Positions 43,964 through 54,096 of a stretch of DNA of 64,000 bases are shown in pieces. Each line of letters starts with the position of its first letter. Position 1 is the stretch's first letter. This DNA is from Azospirillum brasilense (GTDB taxonomy: Bacteria > Pseudomonadota > Alphaproteobacteria > Azospirillales > Azospirillaceae): NCBI RefSeq assembly GCF_007827815.1, contig NZ_VITH01000001.1, forward strand, positions 682,001 through 746,000, read 5' to 3'. The notes under the pieces were generated by a model, which searched no databases, was not told the DNA's origin, and was given only the letters and a program-made list of their open reading frames with translations. The translations under genes and the position numbers were made by a program.

Positions 43964-44746
43964 ATGAACGTGCTGATCGTCTTCGCCCACCCCGACCCGC
44001 GCTCCCTCAACGCCGCCCTGCGCGACGCCGCCGTCGCGGAGCTGGAGGCTCAGGGCCACACGGTGCGGGTCTCCGACCTCTACGCCATGAACTGGAAGAC
44101 AACGGTGGATCACGCCGACTTCCCCAGCCTCGGCGAGGGGGAGCGCCTGAAGGTGGCCGCCGCCTCCGGCGCCGCCTTCGCCGCCGATGCGCTGACCGGC
44201 GATGTGAAGGCCGAGCAGGAAAAACTGCTGTGGGCCGACGCGCTGATCCTGCAATTCCCGCTCTGGTGGTTCACCATGCCGGCAATCCTCAAGGGCTGGG
44301 TCGACCGCGTCTACGCCTACGGCCTCGCCTATGGCGTGGGCGAGCACAGCGACCGCCGCTGGGGCGACCGCTACGGCGAGGGCCGCTTCGCCGGCAAGCG
44401 CGCCATGCTGGTGGTGACGACGGGCGGCTGGGCTGAGCATTACGCGCCGCGCGGCATCAACGGCCCGATCGACGACCTGCTGTTCCCGATCAACCACGGC
44501 ATCCTGCATTACCCCGGCTACGACGTGCTGCCGCCCTTCGTCGCCTACCGGGTGGACCGCTTCGACGAGACCGGCTTCGCGCGGGCGGCGGAGCAATTGC
44601 GGGAGCGGATGCGGACGCTGGAGACGACGGCGCCGATCCCTTTCCGCCGGCAGAACGGCGGCGACTATGCCATCCCCAGCCTCGAACTCCGCCCCGATCT
44701 GGAAGCCCCCGGCGCGTCCGGATTCGCCCTGCACCGCACCGCCTGA
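43964..44746 (+). CDS. NAD(P)H-dependent oxidoreductase, flavodoxin fold (NQO1/KefF-like)
   Basis: A 260-residue flavoprotein of the NAD(P)H quinone dehydrogenase family. MNVLIVFAHPDPRSLNAAL is the FMN phosphate loop. LQFPLWWFTMPAILKGWVDRVYAYG is the NQO1/MdaB signature. The C-terminal residues (RRQNGGDYAIPSLELRPD) form a tail seen in longer members. It probably performs two-electron quinone or xenobiotic reduction in the cytoplasm. The ATG at 43964 follows CAGGTG; a GTG at 43955 would add three residues. It is regulated probably by the divergent LysR. Confidence 0.88.
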   Translation: MNVLIVFAHPDPRSLNAALRDAAVAELEAQGHTVRVSDLYAMNWKTTVDHADFPSLGEGERLKVAAASGAAFAADALTGDVKAEQEKLLWADALILQFPLWWFTMPAILKGWVDRVYAYGLAYGVGEHSDRRWGDRYGEGRFAGKRAMLVVTTGGWAEHYAPRGINGPIDDLLFPINHGILHYPGYDVLPPFVAYRVDRFDETGFARAAEQLRERMRTLETTAPIPFRRQNGGDYAIPSLELRPDLEAPGASGFALHRTA

Positions 44747-44752
44747 GGGCGC

Positions 44753-45205
44753 TTACAGCCGGATCAGGACGACGCCGAGGATCAGGGAAGCGGCGCCGGC
44801 CAACCGGGTCGGGCTGATCGGCTGCTGCGGCAGCCCAAGCAGGCCGACATGGTCGAAGACGAGGGAGCCGAGCATCTGGCCGACCACGATCAGCGCCAGC
44901 ACGGTCGCCGCCCCCAGGCGGGGCACCATCAGGATGGCCGTCCCGATGAACAGCGCCCCGAACAGCCCGCCGGTCCAGGTGACCCACGACCCCGCTCCAC
45001 CCACCGCTTCGACGAGGCGGGGTCCGGGCGCGAGGAGCGCCACCGCCAGCATCGCCAGCATGCCGACGACGTAGCTGACGAAGCCCGCCCACCAGGGCGA
45101 ACCGAGGTCGGCCCGCAAATTGGCGTTGAGGACCTGCTGCAACGCGACGCTGACCCCGGCGCCGACGACCAGGAGGTACGAGGCGGCGGACACTGCGATG
45201 GACAT
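44753..45205 (-). CDS. DMT-family transporter (YdcZ/DUF606)
   Basis: A 150-residue membrane protein with five hydrophobic segments, from YLLVVGAGVSVALQQVLNANLR at the N-terminus to AASLILGVVLIRL at the C-terminus. The motifs SPWWAGFVSYVVG and LGAATVLALIVVGQMLGSLVFDH are diagnostic of the DUF606 branch of the drug/metabolite transporter superfamily. The substrate is unknown. It lies 79 bases downstream of an AraC-type gene on the same strand, which likely controls it. Confidence 0.88.
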   Translation of the reverse strand: MSIAVSAASYLLVVGAGVSVALQQVLNANLRADLGSPWWAGFVSYVVGMLAMLAVALLAPGPRLVEAVGGAGSWVTWTGGLFGALFIGTAILMVPRLGAATVLALIVVGQMLGSLVFDHVGLLGLPQQPISPTRLAGAASLILGVVLIRL

Positions 45206-45284
45206 GCCATGCTCCCAAGATTGGCTGTGGGTGAATGCCGGATGGGTAGCAGGCGGAGCGGCGGCGGTCTGGTACGGATGTGAC

Positions 45285-45998
45285 CTACCCGGCGCGGTAG
45301 CGGCCCGGAGTCACGCCGAAGGCGCGGCGGAAGCAGCGACCCAGATGGCTCTGGTCGGTGAATCCGGTGTCCGCCGCGACTGCGGCGATGGGCTCCCCGG
45401 CGCGGAGCAGCAACCGCGCCTCGTTCAGCCGCTCCTGGAGCCCGAAGGCGTGGGGTGGCACGCCGTGGTGCTTGCGGAAGCGGCGGGAATACCCCTCGCG
45501 GCTCATCCCGGCGCGGCGGGCGGCCTCGCCGACGCTGTCCCACGCCTCGCCCCCCATCAACGCGGATGCGGGCTCCACCCCGGTCCTGAGGGAATGGCGA
45601 TGCTCCTCGGCGATCCGCGTCAGGTCGGGCCAGCCCAGCCCGCCCGTCCTCCGCCAATGCCGGGCCAGCGCGGCAATCGCCTCCGGCGCGGCGTGGAGGC
45701 CGGGTCGCGTGTAGAGGTTGACGCAGACGACCTCGTCCGCCCCGCACAGCGAGCGGTGCGGCAGGCCCGCCGGGATGTGCACACCCTCGCCAGGACCGGC
45801 CTCGCACAGGTCGCCCGCGATGACGAAGCGCCGCCGCCCCGCCAGAACGAAGGTCAGTTGATCCTCGCGATGGAAATGCACCGGCAAGGCCACGTCGAGG
45901 CCGCGTACCGTCCCCAGTTCGACGATCCCGCCGCCGCCGGTGGGGCGCCAATAGTCCCAAACCTGCGGCGGACGCCCCATGGCGGCGATCCTTCCCAT
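45285..45998 (-). CDS. AraC-family transcriptional regulator
   Basis: A regulator of about 237 residues with an N-terminal cupin sensor (VHFHREDQLTFVLAGRRRFVI, GVHIPAGLPHRS). The C-terminal double helix-turn-helix contains MSREGYSRRFRKHHGVPPHAF and AAVAADTGFTDQSHLGRCFRRAFGVTPGRYR. The start is uncertain: ATG at 45998, 45980, 46028 or 46085 are in frame. It is upstream of the DMT transporter, a common AraC-exporter arrangement, and divergent from the ABC-F gene. Confidence 0.9.
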   Translation of the reverse strand: MGRIAAMGRPPQVWDYWRPTGGGGIVELGTVRGLDVALPVHFHREDQLTFVLAGRRRFVIAGDLCEAGPGEGVHIPAGLPHRSLCGADEVVCVNLYTRPGLHAAPEAIAALARHWRRTGGLGWPDLTRIAEEHRHSLRTGVEPASALMGGEAWDSVGEAARRAGMSREGYSRRFRKHHGVPPHAFGLQERLNEARLLLRAGEPIAAVAADTGFTDQSHLGRCFRRAFGVTPGRYRAG

Positions 45999-46120
45999 GA
46001 CACTGTTTCCGGATTGCGATTTTCGCATGGCGCCGATCTGGACTCCATCGCACCGCACATCCTGTGGCATAAGAGCCCCCGCCACGCCATGGGAACAACG
46101 CCGCAGGAACGCAGCCGCAC

Positions 46121-47740
46121 ATGATCCGCTTCGACAACATCAGCAAGCAGAATGGTCACCGAATCCTCTTCCTCGAAGCATCGGCGGCGTTGAACCGGGG
46201 CGAAAAGATCGGGTTGGTCGGTCCCAACGGGGCGGGCAAGACGACGCTGTTCCGCATGATCACCGGCGAGGATTTGCCGGACACCGGCCAGGTGGCGATC
46301 GAGAAGCAGGCGACCATCGGCTACTTCAACCAGGACGTCGGCGAGATGTCCGGCCGCTCCGCCGTCGCCGAGGTGATGGACGGCGCCGGCCCGGTCAGCA
46401 CCGTCGCCGCGGAGCTGGCCGAGCTGGAAGCCGCCATGGCCGACCCCGACCGCGCCGACGAGATGGACGCCATCATCGAGCGCTACGGCGAGGTCCAGGC
46501 CCGCTTCGACGAGCTGGGCGGCTATGAGCTGGAGGGCAAGGCGCGCGAAGTGCTGGCCGGCCTCAGCTTCAGCCAGGAGATGATGGACATGGACGTCGGC
46601 ATGCTGTCCGGCGGCTGGAAGATGCGCGTGGCGCTGGCCCGCATCCTGCTGATGCGCCCCGAGGTCATGCTCCTCGACGAGCCGAGCAACCATCTGGACA
46701 TCGAAAGCCTGATCTGGCTGGAAGGCTTCCTGAAGGGCTTCGAGGGCGCCCTGCTGATGACCTCGCACGACCGCGAGTTCATGAACCGCATCGTCAACAA
46801 GATCATTGAGATCGACAGCGGGTCGCTGACCAGCTACTCCGGCGACTACGGCTTCTACGAGCGCCAGCGGGCGCTGCGCGAGAAGCAGCAGGAGGCGCAG
46901 TTCGAGCGCCAGCAGGCCATGCTGGCCAAGGAGCTGAAGTTCATCGAGCGCTTCAAGGCCCGCGCCTCGCACGCCAGCCAGGTCCAGAGCCGGGTGAAGA
47001 AGCTCGACAAGATCGAGCGGTTCGAGCCGCCCAAGCGCCGCCAGATCGTAACCTTCGACTTCCCGCCGGCCCCGCGCTCCGGCGACGACGTCGCGGTGCT
47101 GAAGAACGTGCACAAGGGCTATGGCAGCCGGACCATTTACGAAGGGCTGGACCTGACGATCCGCCGCAAGGAGCGCTGGTGCGTCATGGGCGTTAACGGC
47201 GCCGGCAAGTCGACGCTGCTGAAGCTGGTGGCCGGCGCGACCGAACCGGACAACGGCACCGTCACGGTCGGCGGCAGCGTGCGCATGGGCTATTTCTCCC
47301 AGCACGCCATGGATCTGCTCGACGGCGACAAGACCATCTTCGAATCGCTGGAGACCTCCTTCCCGCAGGCGAGCCAGGGAGCGTTGCGCGCGCTCGCCGG
47401 CTGCTTCGGCTTCTCCGGCGACGATGTGGAGAAGAAGTGCCGCGTGCTGTCCGGCGGCGAGAAGGCCCGGCTGGTCATGGCGATCATGCTGTTCAACCCG
47501 CCCAACTTCCTGGTGCTGGACGAGCCGACCAACCACCTCGACCTCGACACCAAGCAGATGCTGATCTCGGCGCTGGGCGCCTATGAGGGCACCATGCTGT
47601 TCGTCTCGCACGACCGGCATTTCCTGGCCGCCCTGTCGAACCGGGTGCTGGAGCTGACTCCGGAGGGCATCCACCAGTATGGCGGCGGCTACACCGAGTA
47701 TGTGGCGAGCACCGGGCAGGAGGCGCCGGGCATTCACTGA
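46121..47740 (+). CDS. ABC-F family ATPase
   Basis: A 539-residue soluble protein with two ABC domains and no membrane segment, of the type that binds ribosomes (EttA/Uup/YbiT group). Domain 1 has Walker A GPNGAGKTT, signature LSGGWKMRVALA and Walker B VMLLDEPSNHLD. The charged linker (about residues 240-310, rich in Glu, Gln, Arg and Lys) is the P-site tRNA interaction motif. Domain 2 has GVNGAGKST, LSGGEKARLVMA and FLVLDEPTNHLD. Which ABC-F subgroup it belongs to was not settled. It is a single gene with a short leader. Confidence 0.93.
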   Translation: MIRFDNISKQNGHRILFLEASAALNRGEKIGLVGPNGAGKTTLFRMITGEDLPDTGQVAIEKQATIGYFNQDVGEMSGRSAVAEVMDGAGPVSTVAAELAELEAAMADPDRADEMDAIIERYGEVQARFDELGGYELEGKAREVLAGLSFSQEMMDMDVGMLSGGWKMRVALARILLMRPEVMLLDEPSNHLDIESLIWLEGFLKGFEGALLMTSHDREFMNRIVNKIIEIDSGSLTSYSGDYGFYERQRALREKQQEAQFERQQAMLAKELKFIERFKARASHASQVQSRVKKLDKIERFEPPKRRQIVTFDFPPAPRSGDDVAVLKNVHKGYGSRTIYEGLDLTIRRKERWCVMGVNGAGKSTLLKLVAGATEPDNGTVTVGGSVRMGYFSQHAMDLLDGDKTIFESLETSFPQASQGALRALAGCFGFSGDDVEKKCRVLSGGEKARLVMAIMLFNPPNFLVLDEPTNHLDLDTKQMLISALGAYEGTMLFVSHDRHFLAALSNRVLELTPEGIHQYGGGYTEYVASTGQEAPGIH

Positions 47741-47861
47741 GGCCGTCCCGCCGGAGCGGGAACGCGTGCAGCGCAACAAGCGGCTTGCGCGGGCCGCCCC
47801 CTCCATGGAAACTCGTGCCCGTGTCGTTCGGGCTGGGTTGCGCAACCATGGAGATTTTGGA

Positions 47862-48074
47862 ATGGCTGGGTACGACAACGCCGACGGCCCCGCGGGGCTG
47901 GTCATCCGCCTGATCGACACCGCGGTGAAGGCCCTGGACGAGATGTCCGACGCCGCGGGCGAGATCGCGCCGGACGTCGGCACTCTGACCGACACTCTGG
48001 TCGCCGCCCAGCGCATCGCCGACCGCGCGTCGCAGGATCTGCAACGCCTGTCCCAGAAACTGGCCGCCCAGTAG
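47862..48074 (+). CDS. Small helical protein, unknown
   Basis: A 70-residue soluble protein (MAGYDNADGPAGLVIRL...). Two amphipathic helices (LVIRLIDTAVKALDEMSD and LVAAQRIADRASQDLQRLSQKLA) are predicted by eye. The ATG at 47862 follows GGAG with eight bases between; the open extension to 47679 overlaps the ABC-F gene. Composition is normal for this genome. No family is recognised. Confidence 0.6.
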   Translation: MAGYDNADGPAGLVIRLIDTAVKALDEMSDAAGEIAPDVGTLTDTLVAAQRIADRASQDLQRLSQKLAAQ

Positions 48075-48117
48075 CGGCCGAAACGGTGCGGCGCCGCAGC
48101 GCCGCACCGATCCTCCT

Positions 48118-49233
<1,116 letters not shown>

Positions 49234-49350
49234 TCAGGAACGAACCTATCAGCGTCTTTCGAGCCCCCGCAAAAGGTTAGCCGTGCAATGGGCGAATGGC
49301 TTCCCCGACGAAATATGTCGTGACAAATGGTCCGTGGTTGAAACTGTTGA

Positions 49351-50490
49351 TTACGACACTGCCAACCGGTGGTCGCGGAAGCGCCCATACGTGTAATGGG
49401 CGGCGCAGCCCCCTTCCGCCGACACCATGCAGGAGCCCATCGGGTTCTCCGGCGTGCAGACGGTGCCGAACAGCTTGCAATCGCTGGGCTTCTTCACCCC
49501 GCGCAGGATGTCGCCGCACTCGCAGCCCTTGTGATCGGGCACCGCACGGCCCGGCACGGCGAAGCGCCGCTCCGCGTCGAAGGCGGCGAATTTTTCCTTC
49601 AACCGCAGGCCGCTGTCGGGAAGCGCGCCGAGGCCCCGCCATTCGAAGCTGGACCGCACGTCGAAGGTGTCGGCGACGAGCCGCTGGGCCTTCCGGTTGC
49701 CCTCCGGGGTCACCGCGCGGGTGAACTGGTTCTCCACCACCGCCCGCCCCTCGTTCACCTGACGGATCAGCATCAGGATGGCCTGGAGCACGTCCAGCGG
49801 CTCGAACCCGGCGATCACCACCGGCGTGCCGTAGTCCTCCGCCACGAACGCGTAGGGTTGGCTGCCGATGACCACGGAGACGTGGGCCGGGCCGACGACG
49901 CCGTCGAGCGGCAGCGCGCCCGTCTCCCGCACCTCCGGGCTGTCCATGATGCCCCGGATGGCCGCGGGGGTCAGGACGTGGTTGCAGAAGACGCTGAAAT
50001 TCCTGAGGCCCTTGGCCTTGGCAGCGTGGACGGCCACCGCGGTCGGCGGCGTGGTCGTCTCGAAGCCGATGGCCAGAAAGACGACCTCGCGGTCCGGGTT
50101 CTCCTCGGCGATGCGCAGGGCGTCCATGGTGGACAGCACCATGCGTACGTCCGCCCCCTCGGCCTTCGCCTTCAGCAGGCTGACCCGCCCCGAACCCGGC
50201 ACGCGCAGCACGTCGCCGTAGGTGCACAGGATCACGCCGGGCTGGCGGGCGATGGCGATAGCGTCGTCGATCCGCCCCACCGGCAGGACGCAGACCGGGC
50301 AGCCCGGCCCGTGGATCATCCGCACGTTGTCCGGCAGCAGGTCTGGGATGCCGTAGCGGGACACCGCGTGGGTGTGGCCGCCGCAGAACTCCATCAGATG
50401 ATAGGTCCGCCCGGTCGCCGCCTCCCGCGCGATGGCGGCGGCGATGCCGCGGGCCAGCGCCGCGTCCCGGAATTCATCGATGTATTTCAT
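49351..50490 (-). CDS. hypD: Hydrogenase maturation protein HypD
   Basis: HypD holds the iron atom and assembles the Fe(CN)2CO centre of [NiFe]-hydrogenases with HypC. The 379-residue length is full. Family cysteines and histidine are present: C36 and H39 in FCGGHTH, C64 and C67 in GPGCPVCV, and the C-terminal 4Fe-4S set in HKGCECGDIL, DCKLFGTVC and CAAHYTYG. IGFETTTP is also conserved. No hypA, B, C, E, F or hydrogenase structural gene is adjacent; the downstream neighbour is the DctP paralogue and the upstream one is an SH3 protein. Confidence 0.95.
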   Translation of the reverse strand: MKYIDEFRDAALARGIAAAIAREAATGRTYHLMEFCGGHTHAVSRYGIPDLLPDNVRMIHGPGCPVCVLPVGRIDDAIAIARQPGVILCTYGDVLRVPGSGRVSLLKAKAEGADVRMVLSTMDALRIAEENPDREVVFLAIGFETTTPPTAVAVHAAKAKGLRNFSVFCNHVLTPAAIRGIMDSPEVRETGALPLDGVVGPAHVSVVIGSQPYAFVAEDYGTPVVIAGFEPLDVLQAILMLIRQVNEGRAVVENQFTRAVTPEGNRKAQRLVADTFDVRSSFEWRGLGALPDSGLRLKEKFAAFDAERRFAVPGRAVPDHKGCECGDILRGVKKPSDCKLFGTVCTPENPMGSCMVSAEGGCAAHYTYGRFRDHRLAVS

Positions 50491-50615
50491 CGCACCCGCC
50501 CCTTCGGCCTGCCGTCACGGCATTTGGACAGCGGCGGCAGGCGCTGGCGTTGATGCGGATCAAGAATGGGGCTTGCGGGGGGACGTCGTCACAACGCCCC
50601 CGCCGCGAAGCCTTC

Positions 50616-51257
50616 TTACTTGGAGGCGCCCATCATGGGCAGCGACAGCTCCGGCCCCCGCCCCGAATCCTCGATGGCGATGGCGGAGGAGCCAGGAGAG
50701 CCCAGCGCGACGCTGACTGGCCGCCCGTTGTTGTGGTTCTTCCACATCTCGTAGAGCGCCAGCGCCGCGTAGATCTTGGCCTCGCGGCTGGTGTTGTAGA
50801 GCCATTCCTGGGTCGGGATGACGCGCAGCGCGCCGTTGCCCGGCTGCTCCACCTTCTCCGCGAAGCGGTAGCCGAGCTGGTTGTTGATCCCGGCCAGCAG
50901 CCCGTCGAAGCCCGAGGAGATCCGCCCGAACCCGGCGTCCGACGCCGCGGACGACGCGCCGCCGAGCGTGCTCGGCGTCTGCCGCTTCACGAGGTCGCCG
51001 AAGACCCAGCCCTCCTCACCGGTGCGCATGGAGCGCACGCCGATCCAGTTGCCCTCCTGCTTCAGTTCGATCACCTCGTCGCCGCGGGTGACCGTGGAGC
51101 GGACCGAGGCGTTGTCGGACGGGGCCGCGCGTAGGTTGACCTTCTCGCCGGTCACCGTGTGGATGTCGCCGGAGGCCGCCGCCGCGGGCAGCGCCAGCGC
51201 CGCCGCCACGCCGAGGCCGGCCAGGGTTCCGAGGATGGTCTTCGTCATCCGAGACAT
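50616..51257 (-). CDS. Secreted SH3-domain protein
   Basis: A 213-residue exported protein. The signal peptide is ILGTLAGLGVAAALALPAAAA. A bacterial SH3 domain follows (GEKVNLRAAPSDNASVRSTVTRGDEVIELK, then WIGVRSMRTGEEGWVFGDLV). The C-terminal half is a predicted helical region (FAEKVEQPG, AKIYAALALYEMW) with no known domain. GGGAG lies seven bases before the ATG at 51257; upstream starts at 51263 and 51284 are less likely. It may bind cell wall. Confidence 0.85.
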   Translation of the reverse strand: MSRMTKTILGTLAGLGVAAALALPAAAASGDIHTVTGEKVNLRAAPSDNASVRSTVTRGDEVIELKQEGNWIGVRSMRTGEEGWVFGDLVKRQTPSTLGGASSAASDAGFGRISSGFDGLLAGINNQLGYRFAEKVEQPGNGALRVIPTQEWLYNTSREAKIYAALALYEMWKNHNNGRPVSVALGSPGSSAIAIEDSGRGPELSLPMMGASK

Positions 51258-51353
51258 GTGCATTCTCCCGCAGAACGCGCGCATCGCGCGCCGTTTCCCC
51301 TACAACAGGCAAAGGCGGGGTATGCTCCATGGACAGAGGACGGGCGGGCGGAA

Positions 51354-53303
51354 CTACTCGAAAGACACACGTAGGGGGCTGTCGCCAGCGGGCCAGACGC
51401 CGCGGTCCACGGCGCGTGCCCCCTCGAAGACCAGCCAGCTCTGCCGACCGTAATGGGGCAATGGGCGCAGCAGCGCCTGCAACGCCGCCGCGTCGTCCGC
51501 GGCCACCGCCAGCAGCGGGCGGCCCTGCGGGGTCCGCGCGGTCCACACCCGCGCCGTGCCGCGCCCCTTGAGGCTGTCCGGAACCGCCGGCAGGCCGAGC
51601 CGGGCCAGCAGCCGGTCGACCTCCCCCGCCGTTCCGATCACGGCGAGCGGAGCGGTGGGATCGGCGCGGTCCGCGGCGGCAATGCGCGGTTTGCCATCGG
51701 CCAGACGCTCGGCCAGCGCATGGGCGGCCTCGGCGGCCGGGTCGTCGGCGGTGGCGATGACGGTGGTGGCCGCGTGGTCCAGCGTCACGTCGCGCAGGGT
51801 CGGCGGCGCCTCCCCGGGTGCCAGACGGCGGAACAGGGCGAAGCCGGGATCGACCGCGAGCGCCCGCGGCGGGGCGGCGATCGGGATCGTCACCGTCGTT
51901 TCGCGCCCGTCGAGGCGGATGGTGTGACGTTCCGTCCCCGCCGCGGTCCGCACCTCCACCGGCACGGTCAGACCGTAGGCCGGCTCGCCCTGGCGCAGGG
52001 TCAGCGCCACGCCGTCGCCATCCGCCTTGGCTTCCGCCAGTTCAAGCGTCGGCGCCCCCACGCGGGTCAGCCATTGCTCGAAGAAGGCTTTGAGGTCCCG
52101 CCCGGACCCGGCCTCAAAGGCGCGGCGCAGGTCGTCCCATCCAGCGTCCTGAAAGCGCTTGTCCTCCCAGAAGCGGCGGATGCCCGCGTCGAAGGCGTCC
52201 GCCCCGATCTCGGCGCGCAGCATATGGAACAGCATCGCCGCCTTGCCGTAGCCGACGATCTGGGCGGCGTCATGGACCTTGGCGCGGAAGTCGGTCAGGG
52301 CGGAATCGCGCTCCGCCGGAAGGGCGGCATAGTCGCGCAGCCAGTCCAGCCGCATGGCCCGCGCCGCGTCCTCCCCGCGCGCCTCCGCCGCCGCGTAGTC
52401 GGCCATGAAGGTGGTCAGCCCCTCTGACCAGTTGCCGGGCCAGTTGCCGTCCCCGCCGACGCGCACGCCGTTGCCCCACCAGTTGTGCAGGATCTCATGG
52501 GGCAGCGACTGGGCGCGGATGAAGGGCAGCGGCATCACCTGACGCCCGATGTAGGTCAGGCCGGGGAAGCCCAGCCCAACCGGCAGCGGCGCTGACAGGA
52601 TGGCGAAACCGGCGAAGGGATAGGCGCCGATCCGCGCCGCCTGTGCGTCGATGGTCCGGGCGCTGAGGTCCAGATACTCATCGGCCAGCGCGGCCTGCTC
52701 CGGATGGAAGTAGGTGCGGAGACGAAGACCATTGTGCATCCGTTCCGTCACCTGCCACGCCCCGGCGAAGAGAGACGGTTCCTCGACGCTGCGGTCCTCG
52801 GCGAAGGTCGCGGCGTAGCCCGCACCGTCGCGCGTCTCCTCCACCAGACGTCCGGTCGCCACCGCGACGAAGGGCGCCGGCACCCGGACCGACAGACGCC
52901 AGGACGGCGGCGCCTCCGCGCCGCTTTCGGGGGTTGGAATCCAGCCGGTGCCGGCGGGCAGATAGGCGCCCTCCGCTCCCCCGCCCCCGCCTCGCGACTC
53001 CGGTGTCAGGGGCGGCAAAGTCCCGGCGTAGCGCAGGCGAAGCTCGCCGCCCCCCTTCGGCACGGTGACCGGCAGGGCGTTGCCGCGCACCGTGACCGAT
53101 TTGCCGTCGAGCAACGCTTCCCCCACCGTCAACCCCGGCGCCAGCAGCAGCCGGTGCGTCCCGGCGGGCAAACGCAGCCGGTCCTCCACCTCCAGCCGCC
53201 GCGCGGCGGGATCGAGCGTGACGGTCAGGTCATGATGCAGGCCGGCGGCCCAGCCGGGCGCGGCGGCGAGGATGCCCAGAAGAGCGAGGAGGAGGGTGCG
53301 CAT
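51354..53303 (-). CDS. M1-family metallopeptidase, exported
   Basis: A 649-residue secreted aminopeptidase-like protein. Residues 1-20 are a signal peptide. The beta-rich N-terminal domain is followed by the zinc site HEILH (H269, H273) in LPHEILHNWWGN. E294 in GNWSEGLTTF is the likely third ligand; the spacing between the second H and this E is 20 residues instead of the usual 18. GxMEN is absent; GLTYIG stands in the substrate-binding position. A C-terminal domain of about 200 residues has no recognised function. Zinc peptidase activity is likely; the substrate is unknown. Confidence 0.88.
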   Translation of the reverse strand: MRTLLLALLGILAAAPGWAAGLHHDLTVTLDPAARRLEVEDRLRLPAGTHRLLLAPGLTVGEALLDGKSVTVRGNALPVTVPKGGGELRLRYAGTLPPLTPESRGGGGGAEGAYLPAGTGWIPTPESGAEAPPSWRLSVRVPAPFVAVATGRLVEETRDGAGYAATFAEDRSVEEPSLFAGAWQVTERMHNGLRLRTYFHPEQAALADEYLDLSARTIDAQAARIGAYPFAGFAILSAPLPVGLGFPGLTYIGRQVMPLPFIRAQSLPHEILHNWWGNGVRVGGDGNWPGNWSEGLTTFMADYAAAEARGEDAARAMRLDWLRDYAALPAERDSALTDFRAKVHDAAQIVGYGKAAMLFHMLRAEIGADAFDAGIRRFWEDKRFQDAGWDDLRRAFEAGSGRDLKAFFEQWLTRVGAPTLELAEAKADGDGVALTLRQGEPAYGLTVPVEVRTAAGTERHTIRLDGRETTVTIPIAAPPRALAVDPGFALFRRLAPGEAPPTLRDVTLDHAATTVIATADDPAAEAAHALAERLADGKPRIAAADRADPTAPLAVIGTAGEVDRLLARLGLPAVPDSLKGRGTARVWTARTPQGRPLLAVAADDAAALQALLRPLPHYGRQSWLVFEGARAVDRGVWPAGDSPLRVSFE

Positions 53304-53358
53304 GGCCCAGCAATATAAGGCTTGGGCTGCGCCGCGCCAGCGCTTGCCCCTGTCCCCG

Positions 53359-53997
53359 TCACCCCATCCGCGCGCGCACCGCCGTCAGCAGGCTGCACAG
53401 CCCGCGATCATGGATGCCGATGGCCTCCAGATGGGCGACCGTGTTGGCGAGATAGTCCAGGTTCGGGCCGCGCTCGCCGCGGCAGCAGGCGATGCGCTCG
53501 GCCATCGCGGTCTCGTCCATGCAGCCGCAATATTGCCGGTGGCGGCGGTCCACCACGAAGGTGCAGGCGGTGACCGGCGCGCCGCCGTCGCGCGGGCGCA
53601 CCGGCAGCAGCTTGGGACGGTAGACGCGGTTCAGCATCTCCCGGTCCCACAGACAGTCCAGCGTCTCCGGCACCCGCTCCGCCGCCACGCGGAAGACAAT
53701 GCCCCGGCAGGAGCCGCCGCGGTCCAGCCCGAGCACCAGACCGGGCCGCTCCGGCGTGCCGCGGTAGCGGTGGGAGGACACACAGAAGCGGCGGTGATAG
53801 CCGCCCAGCACCGCCGGATGACGCTCGAGAAAGGGAAACTCCGGGTTCCACATCAGCGAGCCGTAGGCGAAGACCCAGAGGTCGACGCCGGGCGTCACGA
53901 CGATGTCGCCGGACCAGGAAGAGGCGGATGATGCCGGACGCTGCGTCGGTGCGGTGACCGGAAGCTCGGCAACAGGCGATTGCGTATCGAGCAGCAT
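53359..53997 (-). CDS. chaC: Gamma-glutamylcyclotransferase, ChaC type
   Basis: ChaC degrades glutathione to 5-oxoproline and Cys-Gly. The 212-residue protein has the substrate loop VFAYGSLMWNP (residues 42-52) and RRFCVSSHRYRGTPERPGLVLGL. The catalytic glutamate is in this last region or in the following GIVFRV block. About 40 N-terminal residues precede the fold; the true start might be later. It is divergent from the DUF2125 gene across 99 bases. Confidence 0.85.
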   Translation of the reverse strand: MLLDTQSPVAELPVTAPTQRPASSASSWSGDIVVTPGVDLWVFAYGSLMWNPEFPFLERHPAVLGGYHRRFCVSSHRYRGTPERPGLVLGLDRGGSCRGIVFRVAAERVPETLDCLWDREMLNRVYRPKLLPVRPRDGGAPVTACTFVVDRRHRQYCGCMDETAMAERIACCRGERGPNLDYLANTVAHLEAIGIHDRGLCSLLTAVRARMG

Positions 53998-54096
53998 GAC
54001 CCATAAGTAATGCAGCGTGCGCCGACTGGTGGCGACACGGTGAATGCTAGCACGGCCCCTGGCCGCCCGCTATAAGGTGGGTGCCACAAAACGGAA

